Of a DNA stretch of 60,031 nucleotides, positions 39,968 through 48,236 are shown piece after piece. Numbering within the stretch: position 1 is the first letter of the stretch; the number at the start of each line of letters is the position of its first letter. Made by a program: the position numbers and the translations under genes. Source of the stretch: Streptomyces glaucescens (lineage in GTDB: Bacteria > Actinomycetota > Actinomycetes > Streptomycetales > Streptomycetaceae); contig NZ_MUND01000001.1 of NCBI RefSeq assembly GCF_002154375.1, positions 1-60,031 of the forward strand, in the 5' to 3' direction. Under the pieces are notes generated by a model that was given only the letters and a program-made list of their open reading frames with translations, searched no databases and was not told where the DNA came from.

Positions 39968-42205
39968 TCAGCCCACTGCGGGCTTCCTGTCGGGGTGGCC
40001 GGGGTCGACCGTGAAGAGGGTGCCGTCCGGGGTGACGACGATCAGGCCGCCCTCGTGCGGGACGACCTCGGGCTGGGCCCAGCCGTTGGCCGAGACCCGC
40101 GCGGAGCGCGGCCGTGTCTCCCACAGCAGGGACCCCTTACGGGCGTCCAGGGCCGCCACCCGGCCGCTGAGGCTCGCCAGGAACATGGTGCGGCCCCGCT
40201 GGTCGAGCACCGCGCGGCCCGGCTGTTCCAGCGTGGTCGCGGTCTCCCACAGCTGCTTGCCCGTGGTCGGCGAGACGGCCCGTACGACGCCGTTGGACAT
40301 CGTGAACAGGAGCGTGCCGTCCGTCAGCGTGGGGTGCCCGGCGAAGTTCTCGGCCAGCCTCACCCGCTCGCGGTCCCCGGTGTCCGGGTCCACCAGCAGG
40401 ATCGCCTCGTACGCGTCGTCGGTGGCGCCCGGACCCCCGCTGTCGTCGGCCCACTGGAGGAAGGCCAGCCGGCCGTCGACGACGCCGTGGAGCGTGCTCT
40501 CGAGCGGGACGTTCACCTGACGGGTCGAGCCGTCGGCCGCGTCGAGCTCCAGGATCAGCGTGTGGGAGGTCTCGGTCTCGGGGCTGCACTCCGTGTACAG
40601 GCCGGAGGCGTTCCCCAGGAACGTGCAGTAGTGGCCCGCGGGCAGCTTCCTCGTCCAGCGCTCCTCGCCGGTGCGCGCCACGCGGGCGACGAGCGAGCTT
40701 CCGCTGTCGTCCGGAGCGACCACCAGACCGTCGGCGAAGGAACTGTCGGCGTACGTCTCGTTCACGGAGCGCGTCCACAGCCGTGCGCCGTTGTCCACGT
40801 CGAGGGCGATGAGGCTGACCTCGTCGTTCTCCCACTCCTCGTCGGAGATGACCAGGCGCACGACCACCACGCCGTCCGCCACCCCCAGGACGGCGGCGGA
40901 GGAGAGCCGGTCGGTGGACACCCCGTCCGGCAGCAGATCGGCCCGCCACGCCGTCCTCCCCGTGAGGGCGTCCACGCGCACCGGCAGCATGGCGTCACCC
41001 CCGCAGTAGACGGCGGTCTCGTGCAGCAGGCACTCCGGCCCGGTCATCGCGCCGTTCTCGCCCACGGCCTTCGGGCCGCGCGCGGCCTTCTCGAACACCG
41101 TCGTCTGCCAGGGCTGCCAGCCCTTCGGCAGGCTCGCCCACCGGGTCGGCGCGCTCACCTCGGGCCGGGCCGACCCTCCGGTTGCCGTCCCGCCGTCCGC
41201 GCCGGGCCCCAGCAGATACGCCGCGAGGCCGAGCGCGAGCGCGCCGACCGTGCCGGCGGCGGCCAGCAGCGGGCGGACGCGGCCGGGACGCCGCCCGGGC
41301 TGCGTGGTCCCCCGGTCGGCGATCGTGCCGGGGTGCGTCGTCGCCAGGTCCGACGGATCGAGGCGCAGGGTCACGGTCGCCGGGTCGCCCGGGTCCGGCT
41401 CGGGCAGCGCGGCGGCGAACTGCCGGGCCAGCTCGTCGAGTCCGGGGCGGCCCTCCCGCTCCTTGGTCAGACAGCGTTCCAGCAGGGTCCGCAGCTGCCG
41501 CGGCACCCCGTCGAGCACCGGCTCGTCGTTGATGACCCGGTACGCCGTCAGATACGGGCTCTCGGCGTCGAACGGCCCGCGCCCCCTCATGGCGTACGCC
41601 AGCAGCGCGCCGAGCGAGAAGACGTCGGAGGCCGGGCCCACCGAGCGGGCGTCGGTGAACTGTTCCGGGGACATGAACGGCGGGGTGCCGATCATCTGAC
41701 CGGTCTCGGTCAGGGTGAGGTTCTCGGTGGCGCGGGAGATGCCGAAGTCGATGACGCGCGGCCCGTCCTCGGCCATCAGCACGTTGGCCGGCTTGAGATC
41801 CCGGTGCACCACCCCGGCCCGGTGGATGTCCCGCAGCGCCTCGACCAGGCCCAGCGCGAGCCGCCGCAACTCGGTGTCGCGGAGCGGGCCGTGGGCGCGT
41901 ATCCGCTCGGCGAGGGAGCGGCCGGGGACGTACTGGGTGGCCATCCACGGCCGGTCCGCCTCGGGGTCGGCGTCCACGACGGGCGCGGTGAACGCGCCGC
42001 TGACCTTGCGGACGGCCTCGATCTCCTGGCGGAACCGGGCCCGGAAGACGGGGTCCTGCGCGTACTGCGCGTGCACCACCTTGACGGCGACCTCGCGCCC
42101 GGACCGGGCCCTGCCCCGGTAGACGACCCCCATGCCCCCGGCTCCGAGCCGGTCGGTCAGCCTGTACCCGCCGAGTGACCGCGGATCGTCCCTGTGCAGT
42201 GTCAC
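39968..42205 (-). CDS. membrane Ser/Thr protein kinase with PQQ-like propeller sensor
   Basis: This 745-residue protein has a Hanks-type kinase domain (about 10-280), a Pro/Thr-rich juxtamembrane segment, a single membrane helix (about 317-340) and an extracellular repeat domain (about 400-745). The kinase shows the Gly loop LGAGGMGVVYRG, Lys42, HRDLKPAN with Asp136, DFG at 153-155 and GTPPFMSPEQ. The outer part has repeated LDVDNGARLWTR- and VSPTTGKQLWETA-like blades of a PQQ/beta-propeller. The GTG at 42205 has GGAAGGGAA upstream. It is complete, with all catalytic residues. The sensed ligand is unknown. Confidence 0.93.
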   Translation of the reverse strand: MTLHRDDPRSLGGYRLTDRLGAGGMGVVYRGRARSGREVAVKVVHAQYAQDPVFRARFRQEIEAVRKVSGAFTAPVVDADPEADRPWMATQYVPGRSLAERIRAHGPLRDTELRRLALGLVEALRDIHRAGVVHRDLKPANVLMAEDGPRVIDFGISRATENLTLTETGQMIGTPPFMSPEQFTDARSVGPASDVFSLGALLAYAMRGRGPFDAESPYLTAYRVINDEPVLDGVPRQLRTLLERCLTKEREGRPGLDELARQFAAALPEPDPGDPATVTLRLDPSDLATTHPGTIADRGTTQPGRRPGRVRPLLAAAGTVGALALGLAAYLLGPGADGGTATGGSARPEVSAPTRWASLPKGWQPWQTTVFEKAARGPKAVGENGAMTGPECLLHETAVYCGGDAMLPVRVDALTGRTAWRADLLPDGVSTDRLSSAAVLGVADGVVVVRLVISDEEWENDEVSLIALDVDNGARLWTRSVNETYADSSFADGLVVAPDDSGSSLVARVARTGEERWTRKLPAGHYCTFLGNASGLYTECSPETETSHTLILELDAADGSTRQVNVPLESTLHGVVDGRLAFLQWADDSGGPGATDDAYEAILLVDPDTGDRERVRLAENFAGHPTLTDGTLLFTMSNGVVRAVSPTTGKQLWETATTLEQPGRAVLDQRGRTMFLASLSGRVAALDARKGSLLWETRPRSARVSANGWAQPEVVPHEGGLIVVTPDGTLFTVDPGHPDRKPAVG

Positions 42206-42323
42206 CGCCCGATTCCCTTCCCCCGTTGAGCAGTTCGCGGCCACAGGATACGTAACCAACGGTCACGTTCCGGTGCGTGTCACCGCCCTTGTCTCCTCAC
42301 GGCACCTCACGCACGGGGGCGGG

Positions 42324-42500
42324 ATGACGCAACGGCGCGACCGGGTCGACGACCTCGTGGTCGTGGTCCCGGGGATCATGGGCCGCCCGGCGGACGCGGA
42401 CGGCAGGGAGAGGTGTGGGGGCCGTCGGGCGAGGCACTGTTGTGGGGGATCCGAACCATCGGCCGCTCCTTGAAGGGCGGGCCGCACCTCCTCCACTGGA
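42324..42500 (+). pseudogene. frameshifted N-terminal remnant of an LCAT/PGAP1-like lipase
   Basis: The first frame reads MTQRRDRVDDLVVVVPGIMG, the opening strand and oxyanion-region motif of LCAT-type alpha/beta hydrolases (VVVVPGIMGS...). After DADGRE the sense continues two bases out of phase from 42410 as EVWGPSGEALLWGIRTIGRS. An extra AG at 42411-42412 (GAGAGG for GAGG) accounts for the shift. The recognisable sequence ends after about 55 codons, so the catalytic Ser, Asp and His are absent. It is a truncated, inactivated gene. The family call rests on motif memory. Confidence 0.7.
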
Positions 42501-42538
42501 CGAGCCTGGTCCAGGCCTCCACGGGGCGGCGTAGGGAG

Positions 42539-42572
42539 ACGGCCGGGCCCCGTACCCACGGGACCCGGCCGT
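42539..42572 (-). terminator. hairpin after the RND gene
   Basis: ACGGCCGGG...CCCGGCCGT form a long stem with one interior mismatch, 17 bp past the stop of the RND transporter. Confidence 0.65.
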
Positions 42573-42588
42573 TCGCATGCCGTGCGTG

Positions 42589-45500
42589 TCACACGCCCGC
42601 CGGCTGCGGCACCTCCTCCGACCGCTCCTTCGCGGCCCGCTTCTTCGCGCGCCGCTCCTTGCGGAGTTCGATCATCGCGTAGAGGGTCGGGACGAGGAGC
42701 AGCGTCAGCAGCGTGGACGTGACCAGGCCGCCGATCACGACCACGGCCAGCGGCTGGGCGATGAAGCCGCCCTCGCCGGTGATGCCGAGGGCCATCGGCA
42801 GCAGGGCGAAGATGGTCGCCAGGGCCGTCATGAGGATGGGGCGGAGGCGGTGGCGGCCACCCTCGACGACCGCCTCGACGACGCCGTAGCCCTGCGCCCG
42901 GTACTGGTTGATCAGGTCGATCAGGACGATCGCGTTCGTGACCACGATGCCGATCAGCATCAGCATGCCGATCATCGCGGGGACGCCCATGGGGGTGCCC
43001 GTGGCGAGGAGGAGGCCGATCGCGCCCGTTGCCGCGAAGGGGATCGACACCAGCAGGATCAGCGGCTGGATCAGCGAGCGGAACGTGGCGACCAGCAGCA
43101 TGAAGACGATCGCGATCGCCGCCAGCATGGCCAGGCCCAGGTTGGCGAAGGCCTCCTCCTGGTCCTCGGAGACACCGCCGATCTCGGCCGTGGCGCCTTC
43201 CGGGAGGTCCAGCGAGTTGATCTTCGACTGGAGGTCGGCGCTGACCGCACCGGTGTTGTCGCCGGTCGGCTTGGCGGTGACGGTGGCGGCGCGCTGGCCG
43301 TCGATGCGGGTCATCGAGACGGGCCCGTCGACGAGCCGGACGTCCGCGATGTCACCCAGCTTCACCGGGCCCAGCCGGAGCCCCTTCAGCTCGGCCAGGG
43401 TGTCCGCGGGGCGCGCCGAGCGGATGACGACGTCCCGCTCGGTGTCGTCCAGGGTGGCCCGGGCGGCGGTGGTGCCGCGGACCGCCTGGGTGACGGCCGC
43501 GCCGAGCGTCTGGTCGGTGAAGCCGGCCGCTGCGGCCTTCTCGTTGGCGCGGACCGAGATCCGCGGGACGCTCTGGGCGAGGTCGCTGGTGACGTCGGTG
43601 ACGTCGTCCAGGCCGGCGACCGCCTCGCGGACCTGCTCGGCGGCCTCGCGCAGCACCTGCGCGTCGGCGGCCTTCACGACCACGCTGAGGTCCTGGCTGC
43701 CGAAACCGTCACCGGCGGCGATGGTCGTGGTGCCGATGCCGTCGAGCTTCTTCAGGCCCTCGTCGATGGCCTTCTCGACGTCCTCGTAGGACGCCGAGTC
43801 CGCCAGCATCACCGAGTACGACGCCTGGTTGGTGTCGGTACCGCCGCCGAAGGCCGCCATGAAGCCGGAGGAGCCGACGGTGACCTGGTAGTCCTCGACG
43901 CCCTCGATGCCGTCGAGCATCTTCTCGATCTTCTTCGCCTGGGCGTCGGTCGCCGCGAGGCTGGTGCCGGGCTTCAGCTCCTGCTTGACGGTGAGGACCT
44001 CCTGCTCGCCCTGGTCGAAGAAGTTCGTCTTCAGCAGGGGGGCCATGCCGAACGTGCCGATCAGGACGACGACCGCGATGGCCACGCTGGTGAGGCGGCG
44101 GCGCGTGGCGAACCGCAGGATCGGGACGTAGATCCGCTGGAGGCGGCTCCTGGCCTCCTTCTCCTCCGCCAGCCGGCGGGCCTCGTCGGCGTCCTCCGGG
44201 GTGCCCTTGGGGGGCCGCAGGAACCAGTACGAGAGGACCGGGACGACCGTCAGGGAGACCAGCAGGGACGCCAGCAGGGCGGCCGTCACGGTCAGCGAGA
44301 ACGAGCCGAACAGCTCGCCCACCATGCCGCCGACCAGGCCGATCGGCAGGAACACGGCGACGGTGGTGAGGGTGGAGGAGGTGACGGCGCCGGCCACCTC
44401 GCGGACCGCGTTGAGGATGGCCTCCCGGCGCTCCTCGCCATAGCCGAGGTGCCGCTTGATGTTCTCCAGGACGACGATCGAGTCGTCGACGACCCGGCCG
44501 ATGGCGATGGTCAGGGCGCCGAGGGTGAGGACGTTCAGCGACAGGTCGCGGGTCCACAGGACGATCAGCGCCAGGACCACGGAGAGCGGGATGGAGACCG
44601 CCGTCACCAGGGTCGAGCGGATCGACGCGAGGAAGACGAGGATCACCAGGACGGCGAAGAGGAGGCCGAGCGCGCCCTCCGTCGTCAGGCCCTCGATGGA
44701 CTTGGACACCGCCGGGCCCTGGTCGCTGACGACCGTGATGGTGGCGCCGGCTCCCAGGTCGGCGCGCATCTCGGGCAGCTTGTCGCGGACGGCGTCGGAG
44801 ATGGCGACCGCGCTGCCGTCACGGTCCATGGTGACCGCGACGGCGAGGCTGGGCTCGCCGTTGGTGCGGGTGAGGGAGTCGGCGCGGGCCGCCTCCTGCT
44901 TCACCTCGGCGACGGCACCGAGGCGGACGGGGCGCCGCGCGCCCTCGCCGGTGACCATCAGGTCCTCGATCTGCTTCAGGGAGGTGAGGCCGCCGCCGAC
45001 CTGCACGGTGCGGTTGGCGCCGCCCTCGTCGAAGGAGCCGGCCGGGACGGTCGCGCCGCCCGCCTGGAGCGCCTCGGCGAGGGACTGGACGGTCAGTCCG
45101 GCACGGGCCAGCCTGCGGTCGTCCGGCGTCACGGTGACCTGGAGGTCGCGTACGCCGTCCACGGTGACCTGGCCGACGCCCTCGATGTCCTTGAGGTCCG
45201 GGACGACGGTCCGGTCGAGCCGGTCGGCGAGGGCCTGCTGGTCGCTGTCGGAGGTGACGGCCAGGACGACGGTCGGGATGTCGTCGGTGGAACCGGCCAC
45301 GACCTGCGGGTCCACGTCCTCCGGGAGCTGGACGCGGGCCCGGTTGACGGCCTGCTGGACGTTGGCGACGAGCTGGTCGGTGTCGTTGCCGTAGTCGAAG
45401 GACGCCACGATGACGGCGTTGCCCTCGCTCGCCGTGGAGGTGACGCCGGTGATGCCGTCGACCGCCTCCAGGTTGTCCTCGATCGGTTCGACGACCTGCT

Positions 45501-45684
45501 TCTCGACCACGTCCGGGGACGCACCCTGGTACGGCGCGAGCACCGACACCATGGGCAGTTCGATGGTGGGCAGCAGTTGCTGCTTGAGCTGCGGTATCGC
45601 AATCGCCCCGAAGGCGAGCGCGATGATGGACATCAGCCCTATCAGGGCCCGTTGTGCGAGGCTGAATCTCGACAGCCAGGACAT
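42589..45684 (-). CDS. RND-superfamily efflux transporter (AcrB/HAE-like)
   Basis: This protein of 1031 residues has the 12-helix RND topology: helix 1 near the N-terminus, a large external loop, helices 2-6 (about 345-525), a second large loop and helices 8-12 (about 850-1005). Typical signatures are GQVTVDGVRDLQVTV in the first porter domain and IAIGRVVDDSIVVLENIKRH, whose Asp-Asp pair supplies the proton relay. It is AcrB-type rather than the MmpL type commoner in actinomycetes, and no adjacent membrane-fusion protein is present. It lies downstream of the NarL-type two-component genes in the same direction and may be regulated by them. Confidence 0.92.
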   Translation of the reverse strand: MSWLSRFSLAQRALIGLMSIIALAFGAIAIPQLKQQLLPTIELPMVSVLAPYQGASPDVVEKQVVEPIEDNLEAVDGITGVTSTASEGNAVIVASFDYGNDTDQLVANVQQAVNRARVQLPEDVDPQVVAGSTDDIPTVVLAVTSDSDQQALADRLDRTVVPDLKDIEGVGQVTVDGVRDLQVTVTPDDRRLARAGLTVQSLAEALQAGGATVPAGSFDEGGANRTVQVGGGLTSLKQIEDLMVTGEGARRPVRLGAVAEVKQEAARADSLTRTNGEPSLAVAVTMDRDGSAVAISDAVRDKLPEMRADLGAGATITVVSDQGPAVSKSIEGLTTEGALGLLFAVLVILVFLASIRSTLVTAVSIPLSVVLALIVLWTRDLSLNVLTLGALTIAIGRVVDDSIVVLENIKRHLGYGEERREAILNAVREVAGAVTSSTLTTVAVFLPIGLVGGMVGELFGSFSLTVTAALLASLLVSLTVVPVLSYWFLRPPKGTPEDADEARRLAEEKEARSRLQRIYVPILRFATRRRLTSVAIAVVVLIGTFGMAPLLKTNFFDQGEQEVLTVKQELKPGTSLAATDAQAKKIEKMLDGIEGVEDYQVTVGSSGFMAAFGGGTDTNQASYSVMLADSASYEDVEKAIDEGLKKLDGIGTTTIAAGDGFGSQDLSVVVKAADAQVLREAAEQVREAVAGLDDVTDVTSDLAQSVPRISVRANEKAAAAGFTDQTLGAAVTQAVRGTTAARATLDDTERDVVIRSARPADTLAELKGLRLGPVKLGDIADVRLVDGPVSMTRIDGQRAATVTAKPTGDNTGAVSADLQSKINSLDLPEGATAEIGGVSEDQEEAFANLGLAMLAAIAIVFMLLVATFRSLIQPLILLVSIPFAATGAIGLLLATGTPMGVPAMIGMLMLIGIVVTNAIVLIDLINQYRAQGYGVVEAVVEGGRHRLRPILMTALATIFALLPMALGITGEGGFIAQPLAVVVIGGLVTSTLLTLLLVPTLYAMIELRKERRAKKRAAKERSEEVPQPAGV

Positions 45685-45720
45685 GGGTCAGCGTCTCTCT
45701 TCCGTGGCCTGAGCGAAGCA

Positions 45721-45742
45721 GTGGGCGCAAACCGGCGCCCAC
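45721..45742 (-). promoter_or_regulatory. stem-loop in RND leader
   Basis: GTGGGCGC and GCGCCCAC flank AAACCG, an 8-bp stem 37 bases upstream of the RND start. It may be an attenuator or processing site. A -10-like TATAAG (minus strand, around 45802-45797) would place transcription start above it. Confidence 0.45.
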
Positions 45743-45800
45743 CCCAACACCCTGGTCCATGGCGCACGCCCCGGCCGTCGCCCCCAGGTCCATTTCCTTA

Positions 45801-45833
45801 TACGGCGCATACTGCGGCTGGAGTAGCGCCGTA
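45801..45833 (-). terminator. terminator of the NarL-type two-component operon
   Basis: TACGGCGC and GCGCCGTA pair, and the stem extends inward through TACT/AGTA with one bulged A, giving about 12 bp. It lies six bases past the regulator stop. Confidence 0.7.
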
Positions 45834-45838
45834 CCCGG

Positions 45839-46525
45839 TCAGTCCACCCTTGGACGGACCAGCCCCGACTCGTAGGCGATCACCACCAGCTGGGCCCGGT
45901 CCCGGGCGCCCAGCTTGGCCATGGCCCGGTTGACGTGGGTCTTCACGGTCAGCGGACTCACCTGGAGGCGCTCGGCGATCTCGTCGTTGGAGTGGCCGCC
46001 GGCGACGAGGACCAGCACCTCGCGCTCGCGGACGGTCAGCGCGTCCAGCCGGTCGGCGCGGTCCGGGTCGCGCTCGCCGTCGGGGCCGTCACCGCCCTGG
46101 GCGAGGAAGCGGGCGATCAGGCCCTTGGTGGCGGTCGGGGAGAGCAGCGCCTCGCCGCCCGCGGCGACCCGGATCGCGTTCAGCAGCTCCTCCGGCTCGC
46201 TGCCCTTGCCGAGGAAGCCGGAGGCGCCGGCCCGCAGCGACCGCACCACGTAGTCGTCGACCTCGAAGGTGGTCAGGATGACGATCCGGACATGGGCGAG
46301 CGCCGGGTCGGCGGTGATCAGGCGGGTCGCGGCGAGACCGTCGGTGCCGGGCATCCGGATGTCCATGAGGACCACGTCGGCCTGCCGTTCCTTCGCCAGC
46401 CGCACCGCCTCCGCGCCGTCGGAGGCCTCGCCGACCACCTCCATGTCCGGCTCGGAGTCGACCAGCACCCGGAAGGCGCTGCGCAGCAGGGCCTGGTCGT
46501 CGGCGAGCAGGACGCGGATGGTCAT
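45839..46525 (-). CDS. NarL/LuxR-family response regulator
   Basis: This 228-residue protein starts MTIRVLLADDQALLRSAFRV. The receiver has the D9-D10 pair, phosphorylated Asp55 in VVLMDIRMPG and the conserved Lys in GFLGKGSEPEE. The C-terminal LuxR helix-turn-helix reads LTVREREVLVLVAGGHSNDE then SPLTVKTHVNRAMAKLGA. ATG 46525 has GAGGGGAAG upstream. The kinase/regulator junction is a four-copy 26-bp repeat, so an in-frame ATG at 46603, overlapping the kinase stop, could give a form 26 residues longer. Likely target: the RND gene downstream. Confidence 0.95.
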   Translation of the reverse strand: MTIRVLLADDQALLRSAFRVLVDSEPDMEVVGEASDGAEAVRLAKERQADVVLMDIRMPGTDGLAATRLITADPALAHVRIVILTTFEVDDYVVRSLRAGASGFLGKGSEPEELLNAIRVAAGGEALLSPTATKGLIARFLAQGGDGPDGERDPDRADRLDALTVREREVLVLVAGGHSNDEIAERLQVSPLTVKTHVNRAMAKLGARDRAQLVVIAYESGLVRPRVD

Positions 46526-46624
46526 ACGGGCTTCCCCTCGGCGGTCGTCATACGCGCTCCCCCTCGGCAGTCGTCGTCCGGGCTCCCCCGCGGCGATGGT
46601 CATCCGGGCTGCCCTTCGGCACCC
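46521..46624 (-). repeat. 26-bp tandem repeat at kinase/regulator junction, four copies
   Basis: Units start at 46521, 46547, 46573 and 46599. Read on the minus strand each holds a GAGGGG-type ribosome-binding site followed by a start-like (A/G)TGAC or GACGAC. The copy at 46599 carries the kinase stop overlapping ATG 46603 (ATGA). The copy at 46547 carries ATG 46551, which opens a 9-codon frame (MTTAEGKPV) ending in TGA that overlaps the regulator ATG 46525. Confidence 0.9.
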
Positions 46625-47817
46625 GCACGGCTCTCGACCGGCAGGATCGCATGGACGCGGAAGCCGCCGCCGTAGCGGGGGCCGGTGGTGAGGGTGCCGC
46701 GCAGCGCGGTGACGCGTTCCCGCATGCCGAGCAGGCCGTGTCCGCCGCTGTCGGCGGGCGGGGTGTCGCCGGAGCCGTCGTCGAGGACGGTGATCTCGAT
46801 GTGCGGGCCCACCCGCACCACGCTGACCTCGGCCTTCGCCTCCGTCCCGGCATGCTTCTGGACGTTGGTGAGGGCTTCCTGGATGACCCGGTACGCGGCG
46901 AGGTCGACGGCGGCGGGCAGGGTGGTGCCGTGGTCGGTGCGGGCGACCTCGACCCGGAGGCCGGCGTTGCGGAAGGTGCCGACGAGTTCGTCGAGGCGGT
47001 CCAGGCCGGGGGCGGGCTCCGTGGGGGCCTCCGGGTCTCCGGACTGGCGGAGCAGGCCGACGGTGGCGCGCAGCTCGTTGAGGGCGCAGCGGCTGGCCTC
47101 GCGGACGTGGGCGAGGGCTTCCTTGGCCTGGTCGGGGCGCTTGTCCATGACGTGGGCGGCGACCCCGGCCTGCACGTTGACCAGGGCGATGTGGTGGGCG
47201 ACGACGTCGTGCAGATCGCGGGCGATCCGCAGGCGTTCCTCGGCGACCCGGCGGCGGGCCTCCTCCTCGCGGGTGCGTTCGGCGCGTTCGGCGCGTTCCC
47301 GGATGGCCTGGACGAAGGCGCGGCGGCTGCGGACGGCGTCGCCCGCGGTGGCGCCGATGCCGGTCCAGGCGAGGATCGCCAGATTCTCCTGGGCGTACCA
47401 GGGCAGGGGGCCGCAGAGCATGGCGGCGCCGGTCAGCACGGTCATGGTGAGCAGACCGGCGCGCCAGGTGGTGGGGCGGTCGGTGGTGGAGGCGACGGTG
47501 TAGAGGGCGATCACCGCGGACATCGCGACGGGGGCGCGCGGGTCGCCGGTGGCGGACTCGACGAGGGAGAGCGCGCCGGTGAAGGCGAGGACCGTGTGGG
47601 GGGCGCGGCGGCGGAACGCCAGGGCGGCGGCCCCGAGGGCCATCAGCACCAGGCTGAGCCCGTCCGGGGTGCGCAGGCTCCAGGTGACGCCGTCGCTGCC
47701 GTGCGGGTCCGCGAAGGACCCCGCCACCATGCAGAGCAGCACACCTCCGGCCAGCGCGGCGTCCAGCGCCATCGGGTGGGCCTTGAGTCGGTGCCGGGCG
47801 CGCTGCAGGGTGCTCAC
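46600..47817 (-). CDS. NarL-system sensor histidine kinase (HisKA_3)
   Basis: This 405-residue protein has four to five N-terminal membrane helices (about 15-155), a short coiled coil rich in Arg/Glu, then the HisKA_3 domain with phospho-accepting His203 in ARDLHDVVAHHI. A HATPase domain follows, with VIQEALTNVQKHA (N-box), DDGSG and GHGLLGMRERV. It starts at GTG 47817. The stop overlaps an ATG (ATGA, 46603-46600) that is probably the ancestral regulator start. The membrane part lacks a recognised sensor domain. The signal is unknown, possibly cell-envelope stress as for similar kinases. Confidence 0.95.
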   Translation of the reverse strand: MSTLQRARHRLKAHPMALDAALAGGVLLCMVAGSFADPHGSDGVTWSLRTPDGLSLVLMALGAAALAFRRRAPHTVLAFTGALSLVESATGDPRAPVAMSAVIALYTVASTTDRPTTWRAGLLTMTVLTGAAMLCGPLPWYAQENLAILAWTGIGATAGDAVRSRRAFVQAIRERAERAERTREEEARRRVAEERLRIARDLHDVVAHHIALVNVQAGVAAHVMDKRPDQAKEALAHVREASRCALNELRATVGLLRQSGDPEAPTEPAPGLDRLDELVGTFRNAGLRVEVARTDHGTTLPAAVDLAAYRVIQEALTNVQKHAGTEAKAEVSVVRVGPHIEITVLDDGSGDTPPADSGGHGLLGMRERVTALRGTLTTGPRYGGGFRVHAILPVESRAGAEGQPG

Positions 47818-47873
47818 GCTGCCCCACGGTATCCGGGGCGGCGGCTCCCCGGCCCGGGTCGGCCGGGACGGGT

Positions 47874-47914
47874 CCCGGGGACGGACCCCCGCCCGGGGAG
47901 GGACGGTCCCCGGG
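47874..47914 (-). terminator. pspA-pspAA terminator
   Basis: CCCGGGGAC and GTCCCCGGG flank a GC-rich 23-base loop that can itself fold. It lies 18 bp past the pspAA stop and before the kinase gene. Confidence 0.6.
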
Positions 47915-47931
47915 GGCGGCGGGCGTGGTCG

Positions 47932-48213
47932 TCAGCCGGGGATGAGGCCGCCGCCCTCGGAGAGGAGGTCGCGGACCTCGTCCAGGGTCGCGTCGGGGGA
48001 CGGCAGGATGAGCTGGGAGGGTTCGAGGGAGGCGTCGGGGAGCGGGGTGCCCAGTTCGCGGACCCGGCTCAGGAGGGCGTTGAGGACGCGGCGGAAGCCG
48101 GGGCCGTCGCCCTGCTCCATCTCGGCGAGCAGTTCGTCGTCCAGCTTGTTCAGCTCGGCGAGGTGGCTGTCGGCCAGCCGCACCTGCCCCTCCCCCATGA
48201 TCCGTACGATCAT
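47932..48213 (-). CDS. pspAA: PspA-associated protein PspAA
   Basis: This 93-residue protein starts MIVRIMGEGQVRLADSHLAE and ends LSEGGGLIPG, the complete PspAA domain. It commonly accompanies actinobacterial PspA and is thought to help its membrane-stress function. The start lies 23 bp past the pspA stop, so the two are co-transcribed. The conserved Asp-rich centre LNKLDDELLAEMEQGDG is present. No other psp genes (pspB, pspC) are nearby. Confidence 0.9.
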   Translation of the reverse strand: MIVRIMGEGQVRLADSHLAELNKLDDELLAEMEQGDGPGFRRVLNALLSRVRELGTPLPDASLEPSQLILPSPDATLDEVRDLLSEGGGLIPG

Positions 48214-48236
48214 GTCGCCCTCCTCGGCGTGGGCCC

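Larger units (their letters stand above)
42206..42588. other. 383-bp gap holding a pseudogene remnant and terminator
   Basis: The gap between the kinase start and the RND stop contains the decayed LCAT-like fragment at 42324-42500 and the hairpin at 42539-42572. The kinase promoter should lie at 42206-42300. Confidence 0.7.

Noticed and set aside
42577-45933. 1118-codon open frame on the plus strand opposite the RND transporter gene
   Set aside because: It is antisense to a clear RND transporter, is low-complexity Arg/Gly/Asp/Val, and arises from high GC at codon position three. Similar long frames lie opposite ctaD and in other places.
46521-46624. CRISPR repeats at the kinase/regulator junction
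   Set aside because: The 26-bp units abut without spacers and contain ribosome-binding sites and start codons, so they are a tandem duplication.
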